This document shows positions 16,346 to 22,675 of a stretch of DNA of 30,560 bases, one piece after another. Position numbers and translations under genes: made by a program. Source of the DNA: Brumimicrobium sp041655765 (GTDB lineage: Bacteria > Bacteroidota > Bacteroidia > Flavobacteriales_D > Crocinitomicaceae); assembly GCA_041655765.1 (NCBI GenBank), contig JBBAEU010000025.1:1-30560 (forward strand), read 5' to 3'. Positions within the stretch are counted from its first letter, which is position 1; each line of letters opens with the position of its first letter. The notes under the pieces are model-generated. The model was not told the DNA's origin and searched no databases. It worked only from the letters and a program-made list of their open reading frames with translations.

Positions 16346-17394
16346 TGAAAAAAGATAATTGGTTTAATAAGTTAGACAAGAAAAAAGTCATTAAAAGTTT
16401 TACGCTTGCATGGGGACTAATTCTAATCGTCGTCATGACAATTACAAATATTGGCCTCAATGAAGAGTTTAATTTTAAAAAGTGGCTTGGCGATACGCTA
16501 ATCATTTTAGGTATTATTATTTTCGGGATGTTCATGGGAGAAAGTGTCGGTGAAGACGCCCAAAAAGAACGTTCTGGCGGTTTATATCAAAATGCACTTT
16601 TCGATTACAACGATTTATGGAAGAAAATCGAAGACCTTTTAATGTATTTTATTCAATTTTTTGGGTGGTTTGCGGTTCAAGAATTATTTAACAAAAAAGT
16701 TAATTATTTAGTAATGAATAATATAACGCAACTTAATGCCAAAAAAATTATTAAGTATTGTGCTATTGCGGATATTGAGGAGTTAGTGAAACGTCCAATT
16801 GAAAAGTTAGACTATGAAACGGGCGAAACAATTCGTATTGGCAAAATCAACGAAGAACAAGTCGAAGCCGTGAAGGAGGTCTTGCTTGGCAAAATTAAGC
16901 TTGACGCAAGTAACCCAAACTATTACATGAGTGCTTATGGTGTCAGTAATAACAAGTCTGTGCTTGAACAAGGTAAGCACTTAGACGAAATGATTAAGTT
17001 TAACAAGCGCGCAAGTCGGGGCATTAAGTTAGTGTTCTCAATTGTTGTGTCGGTTGTTTTTGGGTTATTAAGTGTTAAAGAGTTCATGAGCGGCGACGAT
17101 ATTCAAGCATGGATGAACCTCGTTATTCGGGTTACTTCGCTTATTACTTCGTTTTTAAGTGGTTGGTTAAGTAGTGTTGAAGACGTAAAACTAAAGGCGC
17201 TACAAATTACCAATAAGGTAACTGTTCTTCAACTTTTCAAGAATTCTTACGATAAAAAGATATTTATTCCACTTAATGAAGAGGAAGTTATTGCACAAGA
17301 ATTAGAGGAAATTAAAGCGGAACAGCGTAATGATAGCGTTGAATTATCCGCTGAAACTGATAATGTTGAAAGAGAGGAAGTTACTAATGAGTGA
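16345..17394 (+). CDS. membrane protein with two hairpin-like transmembrane pairs
   Basis: A 349-residue protein with hydrophobic segments at about 18-37, 50-66, 228-244 and 257-275. A largely soluble, charged region of ~150 residues lies between the pairs, and the C-terminal ~75 residues are acidic. An aromatic stretch at 98-112 (LLMYFIQFFGWFAVQ) may be amphipathic. I recognise no family. The start shares a base with the preceding stop (TAATG) and the end overlaps the fibre gene by 8 bases, placing it in the same transcript as the receptor-binding genes. Confidence 0.72.
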   Translation: MKKDNWFNKLDKKKVIKSFTLAWGLILIVVMTITNIGLNEEFNFKKWLGDTLIILGIIIFGMFMGESVGEDAQKERSGGLYQNALFDYNDLWKKIEDLLMYFIQFFGWFAVQELFNKKVNYLVMNNITQLNAKKIIKYCAIADIEELVKRPIEKLDYETGETIRIGKINEEQVEAVKEVLLGKIKLDASNPNYYMSAYGVSNNKSVLEQGKHLDEMIKFNKRASRGIKLVFSIVVSVVFGLLSVKEFMSGDDIQAWMNLVIRVTSLITSFLSGWLSSVEDVKLKALQITNKVTVLQLFKNSYDKKIFIPLNEEEVIAQELEEIKAEQRNDSVELSAETDNVEREEVTNE

Positions 17395-18412
17395 AGAAAA
17401 TAAAATCACGATTTTAGGTGATAAAGAAAAAGATTATTTAATGGCTAAATCAGCCGCTACATTACCTAAAAACCCAAGCGAACAAGGTTGGAGTTGGGAC
17501 AAAATTCTTAAAACATTTCATGAACCGCTGCAAGTTATTTTTAAATGGTTACAAGCAACGCAAGGTGAAGCTGAATTAGAAATTCAAAAAATCTATAGCG
17601 ATATTTACGATATTGTTAATGGTCAAACGACGGTTTCCAAAGCCGAAAAAGACGCTGAAGGAAATACCATTTTATATTACTATGCCCATAGATTAAGTAT
17701 GCAATACGAAGAAAATAGCATTACTTTCGAACTACAAAACGGCGACGGCAATCCACTTAACGATGGAATAATTACCATTCCTCTTGTAACGACTGAAAAC
17801 GACGGTTTAATGTCCACTATAGACAAAGAAAATTTAGATGGTTTGCTTGACGGTGAACGGACGGCGGATAAAGCTGATAAATCACGCAAAGACGATAAAG
17901 GGCGAGTTATTGAAAGCACCTACATTAGCGATTTTAATGGTGTAAATCGTGTTATCAATGCGAGCGATATTGTTTTCACTTTGAAAATTAAAACTCCAAC
18001 GGGGGCGGAAAAAACGACTACATTTTCATTGCCAAGCGCAACACAAGTCGCGTCTGGTTTGTTATCAGCAACCGATAAAACACGACTTGATAACTTATGG
18101 GCAGTGTTACAAAAAAGCGATGACCCGAACTTTGTCGATACGATTAACGAGATTTTAGCCATTTTCGCAAACTACCCGCAAGGAATGGACATTATTGCTC
18201 AATTCGCCACAAAGGTTGATAAAGTAGCGGGAAAAGGGTTGTCCACTAACGATTACACTAATGAAGAAAAAAGTAAAGTCGCTAACGCTGCTTCGAAGGC
18301 TTATGTGGACGAAGGCGACGAAACGATACAAGCCCACGATTTAGACAATGCTACTGTCGAGCGTGTTATGTTTGTTATTGAAAACGGACAACCAATTTTA
18401 AGAATTGAATAA
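17387..18412 (+). CDS. tail fibre-like protein
   Basis: A 341-residue protein with hallmarks of phage tail fibres. The element GLMSTIDKENLDGL (140-153) recurs as GLLSATDKTRLDNL (224-237); this GL(M/L)S-x-x-DK-x-x-LD pattern is common in fibre shafts. It is followed by KVDKVAGKGLSTNDYTNEEK (276-295), another widely shared fibre segment. The N-terminal ~60 residues include a Trp-rich helical part (GWSWDKILKTFHEPLQVIFK) that may attach to the tail. I start at ATG 17387, 6 bases after AGAGGAAG, because the longer frame from 17330 lies inside the previous gene. It directly precedes the DGR target, so it probably forms the stalk that carries the variable tip. Confidence 0.78.
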   Translation: MSEENKITILGDKEKDYLMAKSAATLPKNPSEQGWSWDKILKTFHEPLQVIFKWLQATQGEAELEIQKIYSDIYDIVNGQTTVSKAEKDAEGNTILYYYAHRLSMQYEENSITFELQNGDGNPLNDGIITIPLVTTENDGLMSTIDKENLDGLLDGERTADKADKSRKDDKGRVIESTYISDFNGVNRVINASDIVFTLKIKTPTGAEKTTTFSLPSATQVASGLLSATDKTRLDNLWAVLQKSDDPNFVDTINEILAIFANYPQGMDIIAQFATKVDKVAGKGLSTNDYTNEEKSKVANAASKAYVDEGDETIQAHDLDNATVERVMFVIENGQPILRIE

Positions 18413-18429
18413 AAAGGAGAATAAATAAA

Positions 18430-19734
18430 ATGGATCTTAATTTACCAAATAGAGAGTTGCAAGAACGGCAAGTAATAGCTCTCGAACAATTAGCACAAGG
18501 GAAGACGCCATTAAACAAAACAATTTATGGCATTCGTGGTTTAGGGCAAGAAAACCCGATTTTAACACGCACGTATGACGCAAAGAGCGTTACGCTCGAT
18601 ATTGTTACAAACGGCGATTTTAAGGAAGTTTACGCAAGTGACCAAGCATTCCAAGATTTCTTTAATTTCCCCGAACATACGGACGCTCTTGGCAATGTAT
18701 TTATCACAATTACCCCAAAATCATTTAGGTTTGATTTAACAAGCAATGGTGAAATTATTGCCATTTCGGTCAAAGAATACGAAGATGGGGACGAAGAACT
18801 CGGTTTTCACGTTCATTCAGCGTTCAAAAAATGGGTTACGGAAACTGCTTATGATGGCGTTGGTTCTATTCAAATTGCCAAGTATAACAATAGTGCGTAT
18901 GACGTTAATTATGATGATTACGCTGATGGAATTAGCGACATTGACGATATTCGTGTTCGCTCGGTTGAAGGCGTTACAACTGACCACCACTACGCAAGTT
19001 GGGATGACGGACTTTACATTGTTAAAAACACCCACTCCGATTACAATTTACTCCATTGGATGTATCTTGATTTAATGCGAATGTTAATGGTTATCTACTT
19101 TGCAAGAACTGATATTCACAACATGTTTGAAATTCCGTTTGACTGGGCTGGCGATAATTGGGAAGAAACTACAGAAAAAAGTAGTATTACGGGTAATACC
19201 GACGGAATGGACAGCCACACGGGCTTTAAGGCTGATACTCGGCAATACCGTATTTTTGGGTTAGACGATTTCATTACTGGAACGACAATCAATGGTTGTT
19301 ATGTTGCACCCGGGCAACATATTTATAGCCATTTATTCCACTTTGACGCTCTTAATGACGACGGCGGACTTACTTCTTCATTGCCAAAATTAACAAATTA
19401 CGGTGATGGCGACTTTGATATTATTACTAAACTTGGTTTCGATCCACTTGAACCAGCGTTTAAAGTTCCGGTTGCCTTGCGCCCAACAACAAGTGAAACG
19501 CCGGAAGATAGTGTTCAAAACATTTATTATTCATCCAAGGGCATTATTCCTTCGGATAGTCAAATCGCCGGAAACGAACAAAACCAACGGGGTCAATTAT
19601 ATGCATTTTCTTATAGAACACAGTATATATTCCCGGACAACGGTATTTTTTATTCCCGCTGGTACGACGGGTTCTACTACGCTTGGGACTGCGACTACTA
19701 CTCCTCCGCCCGCCTTTGCAAACCGCCCTTTTAG
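18430..19734 (+). CDS. DGR variable target protein (receptor-binding tip, C-type-lectin-like C-terminus)
   Basis: A 434-residue protein whose last ~26 residues are encoded by the variable repeat. The C-terminus contains SRWYDGFYYAW (409-419) and ends ARLCKPPF, the aromatic-rich, ARL-ending layout of DGR targets with a C-type-lectin (formylglycine-generating-enzyme-like) fold. Compared with the template repeat, the changed residues are Asn to Tyr, Asp, Cys and Ser, and one Arg to Gly; the Trp, Phe, Ala and Ser-Ala-Arg framework is unchanged. AAAAGGAG precedes the ATG. Place directly after a fibre-like gene suggests the protein caps a tail fibre and contacts the host receptor. N-terminal ~380 residues are not assigned to a family. 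A stem-loop covers its stop codon. Confidence 0.88.
   Translation: MDLNLPNRELQERQVIALEQLAQGKTPLNKTIYGIRGLGQENPILTRTYDAKSVTLDIVTNGDFKEVYASDQAFQDFFNFPEHTDALGNVFITITPKSFRFDLTSNGEIIAISVKEYEDGDEELGFHVHSAFKKWVTETAYDGVGSIQIAKYNNSAYDVNYDDYADGISDIDDIRVRSVEGVTTDHHYASWDDGLYIVKNTHSDYNLLHWMYLDLMRMLMVIYFARTDIHNMFEIPFDWAGDNWEETTEKSSITGNTDGMDSHTGFKADTRQYRIFGLDDFITGTTINGCYVAPGQHIYSHLFHFDALNDDGGLTSSLPKLTNYGDGDFDIITKLGFDPLEPAFKVPVALRPTTSETPEDSVQNIYYSSKGIIPSDSQIAGNEQNQRGQLYAFSYRTQYIFPDNGIFYSRWYDGFYYAWDCDYYSSARLCKPPF
19654..19716 (+). repeat. DGR variable repeat (VR)
   Basis: Sixty-three bases at the 3' end of the target gene align without gaps to TR at 19823-19885. There are 13 mismatches and every one is at a TR adenine (7 to T, 4 to G, 2 to C). 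All 42 non-adenine TR positions are preserved. The first nine bases (TCCCGCTGG) are unchanged, and CTCCGCCCGC (19704-19713) is an uninterrupted match likely to be the initiation-of-mutagenic-homology segment. Homology fades at 19717, where a non-adenine mismatch appears. Confidence 0.95.
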
Positions 19735-19740
19735 GGGGTT
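19721..19740 (+). other. stem-loop immediately after VR, spanning the target stop codon
   Basis: AACC-(G)-CCCT-TTT-AGGG-GGTT folds with a 4+4 bp stem, one bulged G and a 3-base loop. It starts 8 bases beyond the VR homology core. DGRs such as the Bordetella phage element have an inverted repeat just after VR that promotes retrohoming; this matches in place and size. Confidence 0.6.
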
Positions 19741-19741
19741 G

Positions 19742-19765
19742 GTAAGGGGGAGCATTCCCACTTAC
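19742..19765 (+). other. second stem-loop after VR
   Basis: GTAAG pairs with CTTAC and GGGA with TCCC, with one G-A mismatch between them and a GCAT loop: nine pairs in 24 bases. It begins one base after the first stem-loop. It could be a retrohoming structure, a processing site or a block between target mRNA and TR RNA. No T run follows, so it is not a classical terminator. Confidence 0.55.
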
Positions 19766-19822
19766 ACATAAGTAAATAAAAAATTGGGGTCTATTCATAA
19801 GTGCTGGGGTTGAGGACTATTG

Positions 19823-19885
19823 TCCCGCTGGAACAACAGGTTCAACAACGCTTGGAACAACGACAACAACAACTCCGCCCGCATT
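19823..19885 (+). repeat. DGR template repeat (TR)
   Basis: A non-coding 63-base copy of VR located 169 bases downstream and 133 bases before the RT gene. It contains 21 adenines, most in AAC triplets in the frame of VR (two AAC, AGG, TTC, two AAC, GCT, TGG, two AAC, GAC, three AAC). AAC codons let any base at the first two positions without creating stops, the typical DGR design. The reverse transcriptase copies the RNA of this region with errors at adenines; the cDNA replaces VR. Sequences upstream (19766-19822) show no homology to VR. Confidence 0.95.
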
Positions 19886-19931
19886 CGCTAATAACGTAAC
19901 GGATGAAAAATCAAGAGGTGTATAGATTCCA

Positions 19932-19992
19932 TGCCGCAAGGCAAAAAGTAAATTCGACAAAGGGACGGGTTAGTAAGTAATTGAAAACCCGT
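19932..19992 (+). ncRNA. structured TR-RT spacer RNA (probable DGR RNA 3' part)
   Basis: Two hairpins lie between TR and RT. TGCC-GCAA-GGCA (19932-19943) has a GNRA-class tetraloop; ACGGGTT (19965-19971) pairs with AACCCGT (19986-19992) with a 14-base loop. In the Bordetella phage DGR, the spacer after TR is needed for self-priming of cDNA and binding of the RT complex. This 132-base spacer is of suitable size. No ORF is supported in it. Boundaries of the RNA are unknown. Confidence 0.5.
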
Positions 19993-20017
19993 TAGAATTA
20001 GCAAAGGAAAGGAAACA

Positions 20018-21046
20018 ATGAAAACAGTAAAAAATATCTATTCCCGCATTGCCACAAAAGAAAACGTTTTAAGCGTGATTCAAAAAAGCAGTAAAGGGAA
20101 GAAATACGCTCATCAAATTGTGAAAAAACAAGATAAATATGTTGATTTCATTGTTCAAACATTAGTTTCAAAAGAATACTTGCTTCACCCCACAAAGACG
20201 GAAATTATCAAGGAGCGGGAAAAACCGCGCTTGATTACGAAAAGTCCATACTTCCCAAATAAGATTTATGACTATTTACTCGTTGACGGCATTAAAGAAG
20301 TTGTTGATAAGGGAATGTATAAATGGTGTGTTGGCAATGTTAAAGGACGTGGCAAAGACGTTGGTATCAATTATGTATTTCGCTACATTAAAGAATACAA
20401 ATACGCGATCAAACTCGATATCAAAAAGTTTTATGACAACATTGATAAAGAAGTGCTTTATAACCTCGTCAGCAATCGCATTAGCGATACCGACTTTATG
20501 AATTTCTTTAAAGCAGTTATTGGTGATAACGGTAAGGGTATTGGGTTAGGGCTTAATTCAAGTCAATGGTTATCAAACTTTTACCTTCAAGAACTCGATT
20601 ACTACATTAAACAAGAACTGAAAATTGAAAAATATGTGCGCTACGTTGACGATTTAGTGCTTATTAGTAATAACGCACGTAAATTAAAGCGGGCAATTGT
20701 GCAAATTGGTGCGTTCCTAGGCGACAAATTGAAGTTAACGCTTAAATATATACCCGAAGTAATAAATGTTGCCAGTGGTGCTTCTATTGAGTTTTTAGGT
20801 TATAAGATTTCTCGTAGAGAAATAACTTTAAAAAAAAGACTTTTTCACCGCTTTGTGAAACTTTATAAAAGAATGGTTGTTATTTCAAAGAAACGTGCGA
20901 AAACCGTCGTTGCTCTTTGGGGTTGGTTCGTGAAAACCACGAAATCTTACGCTTACTATGTTAAGTATTTACGGGAAATTATCTCGTTTACAAAAATTAA
21001 AGAAATATTAAAAGGAGGGTTCAAATATGAACTTGCAAGAAATTAA
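20018..21046 (+). CDS. DGR reverse transcriptase
   Basis: A 342-residue reverse transcriptase of DGR length. Fingers region REKPRLITKSPYFPNKIYDY (67-86); motif A KLDIKKFYDNI with catalytic D134; motif B GLGLNSSQWLSNFYL (176-190), whose G-x-x-x-SQ form is characteristic of DGR enzymes rather than group II intron or retron RTs; motif C YVDD (209-212) with the two catalytic Asp; motif E FLGY (259-262). A basic C-terminal part follows (LKKRLFHRFVKLYKRMVVIS), and there is no maturase or endonuclease domain. It is preceded by AAAGGAAAGG and by the TR and spacer RNA, and copies TR with errors at adenines. It overlaps the NTase-like gene by 20 bases. Confidence 0.94.
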   Translation: MKTVKNIYSRIATKENVLSVIQKSSKGKKYAHQIVKKQDKYVDFIVQTLVSKEYLLHPTKTEIIKEREKPRLITKSPYFPNKIYDYLLVDGIKEVVDKGMYKWCVGNVKGRGKDVGINYVFRYIKEYKYAIKLDIKKFYDNIDKEVLYNLVSNRISDTDFMNFFKAVIGDNGKGIGLGLNSSQWLSNFYLQELDYYIKQELKIEKYVRYVDDLVLISNNARKLKRAIVQIGAFLGDKLKLTLKYIPEVINVASGASIEFLGYKISRREITLKKRLFHRFVKLYKRMVVISKKRAKTVVALWGWFVKTTKSYAYYVKYLREIISFTKIKEILKGGFKYELARN

Positions 21047-21638
21047 AAAACCGACATTTATTAACAAATTGTTAGAAAAAATCGAAGGCGTGGGTGTCCC
21101 CCGCAACAACATTGAAGCGATTTTCGTTGTTGGCAGCGGTCTTTATCTCACTAACCCACAAGATTTAGACCTAAAAGTTATCGTTAAACGCTATTATGTG
21201 AAAGCGGAAATTGGGCGAAACTTCGTGATAAATGGCGAAAAAGTCCAATGCCATTACTACACTAAAAAAGACTGGGCGAATATCAAAAAATACAAGAAGG
21301 ACGCTCAATATATCGCCGAAGCACACGATATGGAACTTATTCATGGTAGCGGCGAAGGTGTTGTCCGTCATGACGTCTTAACCAATAAAGAAAATCAAAA
21401 GTATTTAATTGACATTTGGGGAAAACATTTCTTTGAACATGACCCCGAAGGTAAACTTTATAAGTTCGATAAAAAAAGACTTTGGAACTTTATTTTATTC
21501 GCTAATAAAGTTAACGGGCAAACACACGAAATAACTAACGCACAAAAATTACAAATGGATCAAGCACACGAAGGTCTTATTGACATTGAAGACTTACGAC
21601 CAACATACAACAGTTTAAAAGCTTTAATTCAAGAATAA
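21027..21638 (+). CDS. nucleotidyltransferase-fold protein coupled to the DGR reverse transcriptase
   Basis: A 203-residue protein with a minimal polymerase-beta-type NTase signature: hydrophobic strand IFVVG, then G36-S37-G38, nine residues, and D46-L-D48 (VVGSGLYLTNPQDLDLKV). The third catalytic acid usual in the family is not evident; the expected strand reads KVQCHYYT. C-terminal ~80 residues are helical and charged. Good ribosome site (AAAGGAGGG) lies in the end of the RT gene and the start overlaps it by 20 bases, so the two are translated together. NTases of this class modify RNA, proteins or small molecules; substrate here unknown. It could serve the DGR, tailor an RNA, or be a passenger in the virion module. 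No Avd resemblance is seen. Confidence 0.68.
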   Translation: MNLQEIKKPTFINKLLEKIEGVGVPRNNIEAIFVVGSGLYLTNPQDLDLKVIVKRYYVKAEIGRNFVINGEKVQCHYYTKKDWANIKKYKKDAQYIAEAHDMELIHGSGEGVVRHDVLTNKENQKYLIDIWGKHFFEHDPEGKLYKFDKKRLWNFILFANKVNGQTHEITNAQKLQMDQAHEGLIDIEDLRPTYNSLKALIQE

Positions 21639-21653
21639 TAGGAGGGCGAAGAC

Positions 21654-22655
21654 ATGGCGTTAAAAGATAAAGATAAAATTGGCTTCCTTTCGGACGAAGG
21701 GTCAGTTAATTACGAAGGTAATAAACCCGTCGACCTTTACGGCAGCAAACCTTTATTAGGGAGTCAACCTGGAAGTAGTGGCGGAAACGGAACAGTTTAT
21801 GATGACGCTATGGCAAAAGCTTTACGCGAACAAAATTATAAGTCTTTTTTCGATACCGCCGTTCAACACTACAACGTGAAAGCAAACTCCGATAAGTATT
21901 TAGCCAACGAATTAGCGGCTAAAGGTTTAGGCACTCAAGGTTACGGCTCAACTGCGGCAGTTGGTGTCCAAAATACCGCTATGAACATGTATGCTCAAAA
22001 TCTTGATAACTATAATAAAACGGAACAAGAAATTACCATGGGCAATTATGAACGCGCAGAACGCGAAAAATTAGAAAGTGAACAAAAACAAACCGAACTT
22101 GATAACCAAGTTGTTGGTTTTATTCAAAACGCAATTACTTACGGTGCGGATAAAGACGCCATTAACGGGCTTTTAGCCAATTATGGTTATATGGAAAAGG
22201 ACGCTAACGGCAATTATGTCTTTACTGATAAATGGGAAGGGTTAAGTGACGAAAGCAAAGCCTACATTAGTAGTGTTATTGATTCCAAAGACTTCGTTGA
22301 CGATCCAAATGCCGACATGCCGACTTATGGCACGGAATATAATTACGATAAAGGTAAAAACATTTCCGGTTATGACGCGGATGGCAACCTTGTGAAGAGA
22401 AAAGGTTGGTTTAATGACGAAAACTCTTACATGAATACTGCTATTGAAAAAGGTGAAGTTAAACCCGGAACTTACATTGCGTTAGTTAATAGTAAAGGCG
22501 AACGCCTTTATATCTATTACGGGACGGACGGCAAAATGTATAACATGTCGCATGAAGAATATTATAAAAACGCAACTAATGAAAACTCCGTTTATTTCCA
22601 ATACAATAAAAACGGAAATAAAACGTCAAATGCTCAAAGTGGTGTCTATAAATAA
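21654..22655 (+). CDS. probable small internal virion/ejection protein
   Basis: A 333-residue protein. After an N-terminal Gly/Ser-rich linker (about 30-46), residues 55-140 form a helical segment with Ala/Gly repeats (ELAAKGLGTQGYGSTAAVGV then NTAMNMYAQNLDNYNKTEQE) typical of small podoviral ejection proteins that travel with the genome into the host. The C-terminal half is rich in Asn, Tyr and Asp and contains GYDADGNLVKRKGWF. TAGGAGGG precedes the start. It lies immediately before the giant ejection protein, as small and large internal proteins often pair. Function is inferred from pattern and neighbourhood. Confidence 0.6.
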   Translation: MALKDKDKIGFLSDEGSVNYEGNKPVDLYGSKPLLGSQPGSSGGNGTVYDDAMAKALREQNYKSFFDTAVQHYNVKANSDKYLANELAAKGLGTQGYGSTAAVGVQNTAMNMYAQNLDNYNKTEQEITMGNYERAEREKLESEQKQTELDNQVVGFIQNAITYGADKDAINGLLANYGYMEKDANGNYVFTDKWEGLSDESKAYISSVIDSKDFVDDPNADMPTYGTEYNYDKGKNISGYDADGNLVKRKGWFNDENSYMNTAIEKGEVKPGTYIALVNSKGERLYIYYGTDGKMYNMSHEEYYKNATNENSVYFQYNKNGNKTSNAQSGVYK

Positions 22656-22675
22656 TAAACGAAAGTGGGTAGAAC

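Noticed and set aside
15591..17394. Genetic code with TGA as tryptophan (Mycoplasma-like)
   Set aside because: TGA ends the genes at 16103 and 17394 with correctly spaced following genes, and tryptophan in conserved motifs is encoded by TGG.
19544..19798. Minus-strand ORF across VR
   Set aside because: It is the shadow of the conserved target gene and the VR hairpins; arginine-rich low-complexity product.
20018..21046. Group II intron or retron reverse transcriptase
   Set aside because: No maturase or endonuclease domain and no intron RNA domains or msr/msd; an adenine-specific TR/VR pair and the G-x-x-x-SQ motif point to a DGR.
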